Positions 7,921-17,310 of a DNA stretch of 64,000 bases are shown here, one piece after another. This stretch comes from Emcibacteraceae bacterium. GTDB taxonomy: Bacteria > Pseudomonadota > Alphaproteobacteria > Sphingomonadales > Emcibacteraceae. Below the pieces are notes generated by a model. The model was not told where the DNA came from. It saw only the letters and a list, made by a program, of their open reading frames with translations, and did no database searches. The translations under genes were made by a program, and so were the position numbers. How positions within the stretch are numbered: position 1 is the first letter of the stretch; each line of letters opens with the position of its first letter. The stretch lies in contig JAJFIR010000006.1 in assembly GCA_021774795.1 (NCBI GenBank), forward strand, positions 1 to 64,000. The letters are read 5' to 3'.

Positions 7921-9114
7921 ATGATGAACAGAATATTAATAATAGTCGCAGGCACCTTCTTAATCGCGAAATCCTACGCTGTGGAGATTGAAAGGCCGCG
8001 CGCAAGAGATATTGGTCTTGAGGTTGGGACTATGCAAACAGGTACTAATAATGCGATAACCGATGTTGCCGGAGTAAGTGTTGGCCATCACACGGTAATG
8101 ATAGGCGATGATATAAGGACCGGGGTAACCGCTATCATTCCGGCAGATCATAATTTATATCTCAATCCCATTCCTGCGTGGATACATGTTGGCAACGGTT
8201 ACGGCAAAGCCGTGGGTGAAACGCAGGTCCGTGAATTTGGCGAAATTGAAACACCTATTATATTAACCTGTACTTTATGTGTCTGGACCGCGGCTGATGC
8301 TTTAAAAGAATGGCAGCTTTCAAAATCAGGAGAAGGCCAACATACTTTAAACCCCATCGTTGGTGAAACAAATGACAGTCGCGTTAACAATATGTGGTCG
8401 GGTGAAAGCATAAAGAAAGAATATGTTTATGCAGCACTGAATAGTGCGAAAACGGGTCCCGTAGAAGAAGGTAGTGTAGGTGCGGGTCATGGTACACAGG
8501 CGTTCGCTTGGAAAGGTGGAATTGGCACAAGTTCGCGAGTGCTACCCCAGTCACTCGGAGGATACACTATTGGCGTGCTGGTACAGACTAATTTTGGCGG
8601 CGAACTGATCATGAACGGTGCACCGGTCGGGCGAGAGTTAAATCAATATTCGTTTAAATCGCAACTGGAAGAAGCGAGGCGCGGGGAAATACCGACGGAC
8701 GGCGGTTCAATTATGATGGTTGTGGCTACTGACGCGCCTATTTTATCTCGTAACCTTGACCGTCTTTCAAAACGTGCCATGATGGGCCTGGCCAGAACCG
8801 GTTCAGTTGCTCATAACAGTTCCGGCGATTATGTCATTGCTTTTTCCACCAGTGAAGAAGTGCGAAGAGACAGAAGTAGTAGAGACCCTGTGCCGTCCAA
8901 AACGTTAACCAATGCTGCGATGTCGCCACTATTTTCTGCGGTCGTTGAAGCAACACAGGAAGCCATTTATAACGCTATTCTAAAGGCGACGACCGTTTCC
9001 AGTAGCCGTGGGAAACTTGAAGCAATAGATATCGGTAAAGTGAAAGCCATCCTCGAAAAATATAATGTGACAGATTTTGAAAGCAAGTTATCCCCCGGCA
9101 ATGTTGAAAAATGA
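7921..9114 (+). CDS. Exported P1-family peptidase (DmpA/BapA-like N-terminal nucleophile hydrolase)
   Basis: The 397-residue protein has a short signal peptide (MMNRILIIVAGTFLIAKSYA) and the P1/S58 family layout: RARDIGLEVGTMQTG, NAITDVAGVSVGH at 43-56, GSVGAGHGTQAFAWKGGIGTSSR near 184-206, and the self-cleavage segment DGGSIMMVVATDAP with the likely nucleophile S263. Family members self-process before this serine and then remove N-terminal amino acids, including D- and beta-amino acids, from peptides or amides. The signal peptide puts it in the periplasm. It is followed at 20 bases by the PLP dehydratase-like gene, suggesting a two-gene operon that releases and deaminates amino acids. Confidence 0.9.
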   Translation: MMNRILIIVAGTFLIAKSYAVEIERPRARDIGLEVGTMQTGTNNAITDVAGVSVGHHTVMIGDDIRTGVTAIIPADHNLYLNPIPAWIHVGNGYGKAVGETQVREFGEIETPIILTCTLCVWTAADALKEWQLSKSGEGQHTLNPIVGETNDSRVNNMWSGESIKKEYVYAALNSAKTGPVEEGSVGAGHGTQAFAWKGGIGTSSRVLPQSLGGYTIGVLVQTNFGGELIMNGAPVGRELNQYSFKSQLEEARRGEIPTDGGSIMMVVATDAPILSRNLDRLSKRAMMGLARTGSVAHNSSGDYVIAFSTSEEVRRDRSSRDPVPSKTLTNAAMSPLFSAVVEATQEAIYNAILKATTVSSSRGKLEAIDIGKVKAILEKYNVTDFESKLSPGNVEK

Positions 9115-9134
9115 TATGCAGATGAGAAAAGTAA

Positions 9135-10100
9135 ATGAATAAAGAAACCGGAACGCGACAGTTTATCGAGATAGCCAAAGCAACTGCGCGGATTTCGAAA
9201 GTTGTGTCACCCACGCCACTTCGCTTAAGTAAGAAATTAAGCATTGATGGTACGCAAGTCTATTATAAGCACGAAAATTTGAACCCTACCGGTTCGTTTA
9301 AACTAAGGGGTGCTGCTAACAAAATTCTTTCCATGTCCGATGAGGAACGCGAGCAGGGTGTCGTCACTGCATCAACCGGAAATCACGGTGCCGGCATCGG
9401 TTATATGTGTCATAAAATCGGCTGCAAGGGCACAGTCTTCGCGCCGGAAGATGTATCACAGTCCAAATATGAAGGCATGATTTCATATGGTCTGGAGGTT
9501 GTTAAAACGCCCGGTGATCCAATTAATGGTGAGAATGCGGCTCGTACACACGCAGAGGAAAATAATATCCCGTTTGTGTCACCATATAACGATGTAGATA
9601 TCATAGCGGGTCAAGGAACTATAGGCTTTGAACTATTCGCGCAACACCAAGACCTTGACGCTGTGTTTATTGCTCTTGGTGGTGGTGGCTTAATGTCCGG
9701 TATTTCGATTGCGTTAGCTAATTTGTCGCCAAATACAAAAATTATTGCCTGTTCACCAACGAACTCAAAAGTGATGATGGATTCCATACCTGCTGGCGAA
9801 GTCCTTGATTTGCCTTCCAGGCCGACACTTTCCGATGGAACAGCAGGCGGTGTTGAGATGGGGTCGATCACTTTTGAATATTGCCGGGATTATGTTGATG
9901 AATATATCGACGTAAGTGAAGAAGAATTAATTACCGGACTACAACTCTTTATAGACGATACAAAAATGATCGGCGAGGGAGCTGTTGGGGTTGCCGTGGC
10001 AGGCTATTTAAAGCAACAACCAAAATGGCGGGGTAAAAAAGTCGCCATAATTGTATGCGGCGGTAATATTGCCAGGGAAACGCTGAGAGAAATTTTATAA
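9135..10100 (+). CDS. Threonine/serine dehydratase-like PLP enzyme (fold type II)
   Basis: The 321-residue protein is a full-length short threonine dehydratase / serine racemase relative. The Schiff-base lysine is K56 in NPTGSFKLRG, the substrate loop is STGNHGAG at 80-87 and the phosphate-binding glycine loop is GGGGLMSG at 182-189. There is no C-terminal ACT domain, which argues for a catabolic enzyme or racemase and not biosynthetic IlvA. No signal peptide, so cytoplasmic. It lies 20 bases after the exported P1 peptidase, consistent with use of released amino acids. A ureidoglycine/hydroxyectoine-type dehydratase is an alternative within the same family. Confidence 0.88.
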   Translation: MNKETGTRQFIEIAKATARISKVVSPTPLRLSKKLSIDGTQVYYKHENLNPTGSFKLRGAANKILSMSDEEREQGVVTASTGNHGAGIGYMCHKIGCKGTVFAPEDVSQSKYEGMISYGLEVVKTPGDPINGENAARTHAEENNIPFVSPYNDVDIIAGQGTIGFELFAQHQDLDAVFIALGGGGLMSGISIALANLSPNTKIIACSPTNSKVMMDSIPAGEVLDLPSRPTLSDGTAGGVEMGSITFEYCRDYVDEYIDVSEEELITGLQLFIDDTKMIGEGAVGVAVAGYLKQQPKWRGKKVAIIVCGGNIARETLREIL

Positions 10101-10131
10101 AAATGCCCGAAAACAAATGTGCGTGATGTGA

Positions 10132-10392
10132 TTAATGTAACTTGTTTGCGTTATTGGATGCTGCGTTTTCGATCGCGGCGGCGGCCTCACCATAAATACG
10201 ACCTTCTAAGGAAAGTTCTAAAAACCGAATATAATCATTTTTGTCGTTGATTTTTTCACGCGCCATTTCTATCACGTCTAATTGCGAAGTCGCTGTTAAA
10301 TCATACTTTTTTATTAGAGCCAGCATATCTTGACTGATAATTTCTAACTCCTTGCGGATGTTATTAATATTTAATTGATTTGCTTTGAGCAT
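10132..10392 (-). CDS. Hypothetical small helical protein
   Basis: An 86-residue, predominantly helical soluble protein beginning MLKANQLNINNIRKEL and ending AAAIENAASNNANKLH. AGGAC lies 9 bases before the ATG, supporting translation. No domain recognised. It converges with the dehydratase-like gene (31 bases between stops) and is divergent from the GGDEF-EAL gene. It is probably monocistronic. Confidence 0.55.
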   Translation of the reverse strand: MLKANQLNINNIRKELEIISQDMLALIKKYDLTATSQLDVIEMAREKINDKNDYIRFLELSLEGRIYGEAAAAIENAASNNANKLH

Positions 10393-10491
10393 CTGTTTGT
10401 CCTGATTGCGATCTCGTAATTATATATTAACAAATTGTATATATTTTTCGTGCTACTTGAATGGTTAATTTAAATTTTGATTTTAACGTGA

Positions 10492-10506
10492 TTAACTTTT
10501 TGTTAT
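10492..10506 (+). promoter_or_regulatory. CtrA-like box, one mismatch, upstream of GGDEF-EAL gene
   Basis: TTAACTTTTTGTTAT matches the CtrA consensus TTAA-N7-TTAA except for the last base, and 14 of its 15 bases are identical to the perfect box before the first flagellin at 48665. It lies about 115-130 bases before the GGDEF-EAL start within a run rich in TTAA. Binding is inference. Confidence 0.35.
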
Positions 10507-10620
10507 TAAAGTATTATTTATGTATAGTGTATTTTTGCTGTGATGAGTGAAATAGTTTTTGAAACCAATTAATTCGTTAAAAGCCATTCATTATATAGTT
10601 AGTATTAATTTTCGTGATAT

Positions 10621-13020
10621 GTGTATTTTGGAGGAGTGAATATAATAGACAATGAAAGATTTCATGAAAGAGTAGAAGATCAGAGCTATTACGGCCAAAT
10701 TCTATTTGATCAGTTAAGAATTCTTTTTTCCCATATTGTTCCAAATATTGTGGGAAGTGTCTTGATAGTGCTTATCTACTATTGGGTTTTTAGAGATTCC
10801 TTCACGACAAATTTACAATATTACTGGTTTGGTGTTTTAATATCCCTGTTCATAATTCGACTATATTTATATTCTCGGTTTATCAAGGGTACGATAGAGC
10901 ATGACCCAAAAAAATGTTTAATAATATATACCGTGATCATGTTTTTAACCGGGGCAACTTGGGGCGGAATTATATTCATTCCCACTGATTTGATGGACAA
11001 TCAGCTCATTGCATTGACATTAGTGACGCTACTTTTGGCTTTATCTTGTATTTCTTCCATCAGCAGTAGTGCTCATCCTGCTGTGATATGGTCATTTTTA
11101 ATTCCGGTTGGTATATCGGCGTCATATTACTTGATGAATTCGGCCTCAGAAGAATACGGCCTTATAATAGGGCTTGGGGCAATCGCGTTTTGTGGTGCTG
11201 CCGGATTTGTCGGTCATACAATTCATAATATGATCGTTAGTGCGCTTTATTTGCAAAATAGAAATATGTCTTTGATGGACGAGGTCGTTAAAATTGCCAA
11301 ACAAAATCAAAAATCATATGAAAGTTTTCAGATATTACTTGATAATTTAGGTGCCGGCGCGGCTATGTTTGATAAGGATGATAAGGTTATTTCCTGGAAT
11401 AAATCTTTTGAAGGTATTTTTAGTATGCCCAAGGGATTAATAAAGCAAGGCATGAGCATGCGGGAATTGGTTAGAAAGATTATTAAACAATCCTGGAAGG
11501 ATGCAATAGATGTTTCTCAAGCGGCAGAGGCCCATATTAAGGAGTTGATGTTACCTTCTGAAGAGAAAACCATGGTGAAACTAGTTCTAGCGGATGGTCG
11601 TAACCTCTATAGCAAGGTAATGCGCATTAATGATGAGCAAACGGTTCTTAACTATACGGATGTCACCACATTAGAGCAGGCGCGGACTGATGATATTATT
11701 CACGTATTGCAGCACGATAGTCTCACCGGACTACCTAATCAAATTCTTCTTAAAAAAATTATAGATAGTCGAATAAGCGAATTCGATGGAACCACCAGAA
11801 GTAAAAAAAATAAGCAAAAAAAACCGTTTATGGGCCTTGTTCATTTTGGCTTAAATTCATTAAATGAAATATATGAATTTTTAGGCCTGGGTGCAGGTGA
11901 CATGGTAGTCACGGAAGTTGCAAATCGTTGCGCAGAATTCCTTGGCGACGGTGTTCAATTATATCATACCGCTTACGATGAATTCCACATAATCACAGAA
12001 GTTGAGCAAGACCGGAAGCAGGCAATGTCGCTTGTTGATGAATTGATTAAATATGTTGGTGAACCAATAGATGTTAATGGAAACTCTATAACAATGACAG
12101 TCTCAGTCGGGATTAGTGTTTACCCGGACCATGCAGATAAGACTGATATGTTGATAAGAAATGCTAAAATTGCATACAATAAGGCGAAGTTACCGAATGA
12201 AGATAATATTGTTATTTATAATCATGGAATGCACTCAGAAATAATGGAGCGTTCAAATATTTTGTTTGACATCCATGACAGTATGAAAAAGAGTCAATTT
12301 TCGCTTCATTATCAACCACAAATAGATATTAAGTCGCGCAATATTTGCGGTGTTGAAGCTTTATTGCGCTGGCAGCACCCGGACAAAGGCTGGATATCCC
12401 CCAGCGACTTTATCCCACTGGCGGAACATACAAAACAAATTATTCCGCTTACCGAACAATTCTTGCCGGAAGCATGTCTACAAGCCAAAAAATGGCAGGA
12501 TATGGGACTACCTCCTATAAGAATGTCTGTCAATATTTCACCCTTTCATTTCCATGAAAGAGGGTTTACCAAGTTCATTAAAACCTGTTTGGAAAATGCA
12601 AATTTGGACCCCGAACTACTTGAGTTGGAAATAACGGAAGGCGTAATTATGAATCAAACTGAAGAGATCATAAACACCCTCCACGAGTTAACAAAGTTGG
12701 GTGTTCAATTATCTATTGACGATTTTGGTACCGGGTATTCTTCGTTATCTTATCTAAGGAGGTTACCCGTAGATAAATTGAAAATTGATCAGGCATTTAT
12801 AAAAGATATGGCTAATGATGAAAGTGCGCTCTCTTTGGTAGAGGCGGTTATAAGGCTAGGCCATAGTTTTAATTTAAATGTTATTGCTGAAGGTGTGGAA
12901 ACAGAAGAACAGCTTAACAAGCTGTTCGCGATGAATTGTGATCAGGCACAAGGATATTTTATAAAAAAACCTGATTCAGCTGATGTTATTTCACAATGGC
13001 TTCAAGGCAACCATATGTAG
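10621..13020 (+). CDS. Membrane PAS-GGDEF-EAL protein, probable c-di-GMP phosphodiesterase
   Basis: The roughly 799-residue protein has about six membrane segments (residues 35-210), a PAS-like sensor region (235-350), a GGDEF domain (365-535) and an EAL domain (545-795). The GGDEF signature is AYDEF at 451-455, so cyclase activity is unlikely. The EAL side looks intact: EALLR at 579-583, NISPFHF, ELEITEG at 669-674, IDDFGTGYSS and AEGVETEEQ. It should therefore degrade c-di-GMP, perhaps with the degenerate GGDEF as a GTP sensor. The start is uncertain: GTG at 10621 lacks a ribosome-binding site and GTG at 10636 directly follows GGAGGA. A CtrA-like box lies upstream. Confidence 0.88.
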   Translation: MYFGGVNIIDNERFHERVEDQSYYGQILFDQLRILFSHIVPNIVGSVLIVLIYYWVFRDSFTTNLQYYWFGVLISLFIIRLYLYSRFIKGTIEHDPKKCLIIYTVIMFLTGATWGGIIFIPTDLMDNQLIALTLVTLLLALSCISSISSSAHPAVIWSFLIPVGISASYYLMNSASEEYGLIIGLGAIAFCGAAGFVGHTIHNMIVSALYLQNRNMSLMDEVVKIAKQNQKSYESFQILLDNLGAGAAMFDKDDKVISWNKSFEGIFSMPKGLIKQGMSMRELVRKIIKQSWKDAIDVSQAAEAHIKELMLPSEEKTMVKLVLADGRNLYSKVMRINDEQTVLNYTDVTTLEQARTDDIIHVLQHDSLTGLPNQILLKKIIDSRISEFDGTTRSKKNKQKKPFMGLVHFGLNSLNEIYEFLGLGAGDMVVTEVANRCAEFLGDGVQLYHTAYDEFHIITEVEQDRKQAMSLVDELIKYVGEPIDVNGNSITMTVSVGISVYPDHADKTDMLIRNAKIAYNKAKLPNEDNIVIYNHGMHSEIMERSNILFDIHDSMKKSQFSLHYQPQIDIKSRNICGVEALLRWQHPDKGWISPSDFIPLAEHTKQIIPLTEQFLPEACLQAKKWQDMGLPPIRMSVNISPFHFHERGFTKFIKTCLENANLDPELLELEITEGVIMNQTEEIINTLHELTKLGVQLSIDDFGTGYSSLSYLRRLPVDKLKIDQAFIKDMANDESALSLVEAVIRLGHSFNLNVIAEGVETEEQLNKLFAMNCDQAQGYFIKKPDSADVISQWLQGNHM

Positions 13021-13131
13021 TTATGCGTTGATATCGCTCAGACGCGGTAGTATTGACAAACGAGGTTATTTATCCGTATAAAATGGATCAAATTTCCATC
13101 CGTTTTTCAATCCTAATATACAGGCATTATT

Positions 13132-14082
13132 ATGTTTAAGAAATATTTCTACATCCCTGCAACGTTAGCTCTTTTGGCGTTTGGCCCCATTTCATCTGGT
13201 TTAGCGCAGGATAGTATTTTGTCGAATGTCCCGGAAGGTGCGCAAGCCGTTTCATTGACCGGTAAAGTGCTCACCATGCCTGAGGCCACAAATGAAACAG
13301 TGCTCGATAATTTATCGAATGCGCGGGTAAAGTATATGGATTACCCGATGATCGCTGATAATGCGGTTTGGTACGGCAGAAGACTTGCCTACGCTGGCAA
13401 ATACCGCGAAGCAATTAAAGTTTTCTCAGAAGGCATGATTGATAATCCTGATGATGCGCAATTTTATCGCCACCGCGGGCATCGCTATATCACAATACGT
13501 GAATTTGATCGTGCTATTGCCGATCTGGAAAAGGCAGCAGAACTTATAAAAGGCAAAGCAAATATTGTAGAACAGGACGGTGCGCCAAATGAATTTGGCA
13601 TTCCCGTAAGCACATTACATCATAATATTTATTATCATCTTGGTCTTGCTTATTACCTTAAACAAGACTTTGAGAATGCAAGAATTGCTTATGATAAAGC
13701 ATTTAACGTGGGTCGAAATGATGATAACAAAGTGTCGGTTACGCATTGGCGTTACATGATTTTACGCCGTCTTGGCAAAAGCCATGATGAAGCCAAAGAA
13801 GTGCTTGCGCCAATTTCAAAAGATATGAACATTCTTGAAAACATGACGTATCATAAACTTGATCTTTTTTATAAGGGCGACATTTCAGAAGCAGAGATAT
13901 CTGAAGGTATAGATATGGAAGATTCAGCGGATGCTGCGATGGCTTATGGCCTTGCAAACTGGTACCATTATAATGGTGAAGAAGCAAAAGCGAGGGACAT
14001 GATGGAAAAAATGTTAAATGCCAGGGCATGGGGATCATTTGGCTATATTGCCGCAGAAGCCGATTTAGCGGCAATGAAGTAA
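13132..14082 (+). CDS. Exported TPR protein, paralogue A
   Basis: The 316-residue protein has a signal peptide (to about SGLAQ, residue 25) followed by a conserved block VPEGAQAVSLTGKVL and tetratricopeptide-like helices: YGRRLAYAGKYREAIKVFSEG, FYRHRGHRYITIREFDRAI and YYHLGLAYYLKQDFENAR. It ends in a segment with ANWYHYNGEEAKARDMMEK. Two close paralogues lie at 19865 and 20824. Exported TPR proteins usually act as protein-binding scaffolds; no partner is known. It begins the tightly packed plus-strand run that continues with the ABC importer, 35 bases downstream, so a role at the periplasmic side of that pathway is likely but inferred. Confidence 0.78.
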   Translation: MFKKYFYIPATLALLAFGPISSGLAQDSILSNVPEGAQAVSLTGKVLTMPEATNETVLDNLSNARVKYMDYPMIADNAVWYGRRLAYAGKYREAIKVFSEGMIDNPDDAQFYRHRGHRYITIREFDRAIADLEKAAELIKGKANIVEQDGAPNEFGIPVSTLHHNIYYHLGLAYYLKQDFENARIAYDKAFNVGRNDDNKVSVTHWRYMILRRLGKSHDEAKEVLAPISKDMNILENMTYHKLDLFYKGDISEAEISEGIDMEDSADAAMAYGLANWYHYNGEEAKARDMMEKMLNARAWGSFGYIAAEADLAAMK

Positions 14083-14117
14083 TTTGTGTTTTAATTCCTT
14101 TAGCTGGTTGCATTTAA

Positions 14118-14780
14118 ATGTTTGATTTATCATCGATGACAGAATATGTGCCGGCTTTTGTTGAAGGCTTTATTGTCACTGCACAAGTGAGCATTGTTTC
14201 GATAATCGGTAGTTTTCTGATTGGTGTGATCGTCGCGTTGATGAGAGTGTCGACTAATAAAGCTCTGCAATTCATCTCTTTATGTTATGTAGACCTATTT
14301 AGAAATATACCTTTTATCGTTTTAATCTTTTTCTCATTTTATGGATTGCCGGAAATAGGTGTTTATATCGACGCCTTTTGGACCGGCTGCCTAACACTAA
14401 GTGTCGCTGTCGGTGCATATGTTGCAGAAACTTTGCGCGCGGGGATCATTAACATTGATAAAGGGATAATTGAAGCTTCTAAATCATTTGGCCTTTCGAA
14501 ATTCAGGATATATCAAAAAGTTATTATGCCAATTGCGCTTACCACCTCTGTAAGACCGTTGGGGTCCGTATTTATCAATCTTATCCTGACAACATCCATT
14601 TTGTCTGCAATAACTTTAAATGAGCTTACAGGTGCAAGCAAAATAATTGCTTCAACAACATTTAGACCGTTCGAAGTTTACGTGTTTTTAGTGATTTTTT
14701 ATGGCATTCTCACTTTTATTTTATCAGGTATAATTGCCGTGTGGCACCGCCATCTTAATAAATATAACGGGGTGGCCTAA
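14118..14780 (+). CDS. Polar amino-acid ABC transporter permease 1 (HisM/GlnP type)
   Basis: The 220-residue protein is a typical His/Glu/Gln/Arg-family inner-membrane permease with about five membrane helices. YVDLFRNIPFIVLIFF at 58-73 matches the RGTP-like conserved region of the family, and the EAA loop appears as AYVAETLRAGIINIDKGIIEASKSFGLS in the middle. It is separated from the second permease by one base and must form a heterodimer with it, energised by the ATPase at 15477 and supplied by the two binding proteins at 17311 and 18127. Ligand probably a polar or acidic amino acid. Confidence 0.9.
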   Translation: MFDLSSMTEYVPAFVEGFIVTAQVSIVSIIGSFLIGVIVALMRVSTNKALQFISLCYVDLFRNIPFIVLIFFSFYGLPEIGVYIDAFWTGCLTLSVAVGAYVAETLRAGIINIDKGIIEASKSFGLSKFRIYQKVIMPIALTTSVRPLGSVFINLILTTSILSAITLNELTGASKIIASTTFRPFEVYVFLVIFYGILTFILSGIIAVWHRHLNKYNGVA

Positions 14781-14781
14781 A

Positions 14782-15456
14782 ATGTACGGATCAGACGGAT
14801 TTACCATCTATGATATCCAACTTTGGGCGGAAGGCCTTAGCGTCACACTATCAATATTTCTAATTTCGTCTTTCTTGGGCCTTTTGCTTGGGTGTATTGT
14901 CGGTTTGGTAAGATACTACCGCGTACCGATTATTGGAAAAATTTTAATGATGATCAGCGAGTTTTTAAAAAATTCGCCTGTTTTGGTTCAGCTTTTTCTT
15001 GTCTATTTTGGTGTTCCAGCCTTAATTGCATTTGACATGACCCCTAATCTCGCGGCGATTATCACTTTAACCGGTAACACTACGGCATTTATCGCTGTTA
15101 TTGTCATTTCATCTATTGAAGCCATTGATTTTAAACAACTTGAGGCAGCCCGAAGCTTCGCCCTTAGTGAACGTTTGATTTTGAGTAAAATTATTTTTCC
15201 ACAAAGTCTGGCTATTGCGATGCCGCTTCTCGTTGGCCTTGCGATAAATCAACTTCAGGTTACATCGCTTATTTCGGTTATTGGTGTTATTGATTTAACG
15301 CGGGTAGGTGACATAATAAATCAAAGAACATTTGAGCCGTTTCTGGTCTGGCCGATAATTGGTGCGACCTATTTTATAATGGCAAAATCTATAGAAAGAA
15401 TAGGTGCGCGCCTCGAACGCCGGTTCAGCGCATATCATATTAGCAATCAAATATAG
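14782..15456 (+). CDS. Polar amino-acid ABC transporter permease 2 (HisQ/GltK type)
   Basis: The 224-residue protein starts at ATG 14782 (MYGSDGFTIYDIQLW), one base after the stop of the first permease, in preference to an in-frame ATG 48 bases upstream inside that gene. It has the same His/Glu/Gln/Arg permease architecture: EFLKNSPVLVQLFLVYFG (RGTP-like region) and an EAA loop SSIEAIDFKQLEAARSFALS. With its neighbour it forms the transmembrane pathway of the importer. Family length and helix count are normal. Confidence 0.9.
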   Translation: MYGSDGFTIYDIQLWAEGLSVTLSIFLISSFLGLLLGCIVGLVRYYRVPIIGKILMMISEFLKNSPVLVQLFLVYFGVPALIAFDMTPNLAAIITLTGNTTAFIAVIVISSIEAIDFKQLEAARSFALSERLILSKIIFPQSLAIAMPLLVGLAINQLQVTSLISVIGVIDLTRVGDIINQRTFEPFLVWPIIGATYFIMAKSIERIGARLERRFSAYHISNQI

Positions 15457-15476
15457 ATGAAATATGGGAGCACATT

Positions 15477-16211
15477 ATGATCGAAATACAGAATCTACAT
15501 AAAGATTTTGGCGATCTAAAAGTATTAAAAGGCGTGGACCTTTCTATCAAGCCTGGTGAGGTTGTTTCTATATTGGGGGGCAGTGGTTCCGGTAAAAGTA
15601 CAATGATGCGCTGCATTAATGGGCTTGAAAGCATTACTAAAGGAAAAATTATCGTAGATGATTTTGATGTTTCAAAATCAAATGATCTTCGAGAAGTAAG
15701 AAAAAGATGCTCGACCGTTTTTCAACAATTTGACCTCTATCCGCACCTACGTGTTATTGACAATATAACGCTTGCACCCATTGCCGTCCTTGGTCAAAGT
15801 AAAGAAGAGGCAAACGATAAAGCGATGGAACTTCTTAACAGTGTTGCTCTTGGTGACCGTGCTTCTGCTTACCCGTCTCAACTTTCGGGGGGACAAAAAC
15901 AGCGAATTGGAATTTGTCGTGCTTTGGCCATGAATCCAAGTTATCTTTTGTTGGATGAAGTGACCAGCTCGCTAGATCCGGAAATGACAGCCGAGGTTTT
16001 GGATATTTTAAAAATACTGTCAAAACAAGGTATTACAATGATTTCTGTTACTCATGAAATCGAGTTCGCCCGGGAGATTTCGGACCGTATCGTATTCCTT
16101 GATGAAGGCCGTATTTTGAAAGATTTGCCAAAAGACGATTTCTTTTCTGAATCTGGCGGTAAATCGGACCCAAGAATTGCCAGATTTCTATCAAAAATGG
16201 GTAATGTTTAA
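15477..16211 (+). CDS. Polar amino-acid ABC transporter ATPase (GlnQ/HisP type)
   Basis: The 244-residue protein has all ABC ATPase motifs: Walker A GGSGSGKST at 34-42, Q-loop around VFQQFDLYPHL at 81-91, signature LSGGQKQR at 136-143, Walker B YLLLDE at 156-161, D-loop SSLDPE and H193 of the H-loop. The FDLYPHLRVIDN segment is characteristic of the amino-acid importer branch (FNLFPHL-like). It follows the two permeases by 20 bases and precedes the glycosylasparaginase by 54 bases. A GGGAG ribosome-binding site precedes the ATG. Confidence 0.93.
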   Translation: MIEIQNLHKDFGDLKVLKGVDLSIKPGEVVSILGGSGSGKSTMMRCINGLESITKGKIIVDDFDVSKSNDLREVRKRCSTVFQQFDLYPHLRVIDNITLAPIAVLGQSKEEANDKAMELLNSVALGDRASAYPSQLSGGQKQRIGICRALAMNPSYLLLDEVTSSLDPEMTAEVLDILKILSKQGITMISVTHEIEFAREISDRIVFLDEGRILKDLPKDDFFSESGGKSDPRIARFLSKMGNV

Positions 16212-16265
16212 TATCATTTTGACCATAGTGTGCTTATGTGACAAAATGTTCAAAAAGGGATAGAA

Positions 16266-17303
16266 ATGAACCGACGTAAATTTTTACAGTCAACAGCAGC
16301 GATTGCGACAGTATCAATAGCGGCAGGGGCGGCATTTAATAAGACCGTAGCTCAAATTAACCAAAATAATAATTCAGAGGACAATATGATACTTTTAACC
16401 AATGGGACCGGTTGGGCTGGTGTTAATAAAACTGCGGAAGAATTAACAAAAGGCATATATGGTATAGATGCTATGATTGAGGGTATCAATATGGTGGAGT
16501 TGGAGCCAAAAATTCGCAGCGTAGGATATGGTGGCTGGCCAAATATTCTTGGTGTCATGGAATTCGATGGTGGCGTTATGGATGGGACTACACGCCGGGT
16601 CGGGTCGGTGGGTGCTTTAAAGCATACATACCACGCCGCGCAACTGGCCAAAGCGGTTATGACGGAACTAAACCACGTGATGGTAACCGGTGACGGAGCC
16701 GACCGATTGGCGGCTGAAATTGGCCTTCCCAAAGTTGACACTTTGATGGAAAATTCAAAAGAAGTATGGCTTCAAAAAATCAAAGACCTACTCTCGCCCG
16801 AAGAATTTGAAAAGTTTCCAGATATTCCTCTTGCGCCGTTGAATAGCCTAATTACGGACCCTGAAAAGGTCCGCGATACAACCGTATTTATGTGTAAAGA
16901 TAATAATCAGGGTATTCATGCGGCGACAAGCACGTCCGGTTGGGGATGGAAATATCCGGGGCGTCTAGGCGATAGCCCAATCGCTGGTGCTGGGTTTTAT
17001 GCAGATAGCCGTTACGGAGCAGCGGCGTGCACACATACCGGTGAAATGGCAATTCGCGCCAGCACATCGCGAACCATTATTCTTGCAATGAAACTTGGTT
17101 ATTCACTCGACGATGCTGTGAAGCTCGCCATTGAAGAAGTTTCTGAACTTGAGACCGGCTTCATTGGACCATTGGTCATTCATGCTATTGATAATAAAGG
17201 TGGTCACAAGGTTGTTTCCTACAATCTTGATAAGCCGGGTAATTACTGGTTCTGGAAACCATCAATGAGCAAGCCGGAGCAACGTGAATCGGAAATGGTA
17301 TAA
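16266..17303 (+). CDS. Tat-exported glycosylasparaginase (N4-(beta-N-acetylglucosaminyl)-L-asparaginase)
   Basis: The 345-residue Ntn-hydrolase has a Tat signal (NRRKFLQST then a hydrophobic run ending TVAQ, about residue 30). The self-cleavage site is RDTTVFM, giving T205 as the N-terminal nucleophile of the beta chain, followed by AATSTSGWGWKYPGR and GDSPIAGAGFYAD, the hallmark substrate-binding region of this family. The enzyme hydrolyses the bond between asparagine and GlcNAc, yielding aspartate and a glycosylamine. The Tat signal implies periplasmic action, so products could be taken up by the adjacent amino-acid importer. CutC and a broken ROK kinase lie in the same run, a combination fitting glyco-asparagine use. 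Confidence 0.92.
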   Translation: MNRRKFLQSTAAIATVSIAAGAAFNKTVAQINQNNNSEDNMILLTNGTGWAGVNKTAEELTKGIYGIDAMIEGINMVELEPKIRSVGYGGWPNILGVMEFDGGVMDGTTRRVGSVGALKHTYHAAQLAKAVMTELNHVMVTGDGADRLAAEIGLPKVDTLMENSKEVWLQKIKDLLSPEEFEKFPDIPLAPLNSLITDPEKVRDTTVFMCKDNNQGIHAATSTSGWGWKYPGRLGDSPIAGAGFYADSRYGAAACTHTGEMAIRASTSRTIILAMKLGYSLDDAVKLAIEEVSELETGFIGPLVIHAIDNKGGHKVVSYNLDKPGNYWFWKPSMSKPEQRESEMV

Positions 17304-17310
17304 AAAGAAA

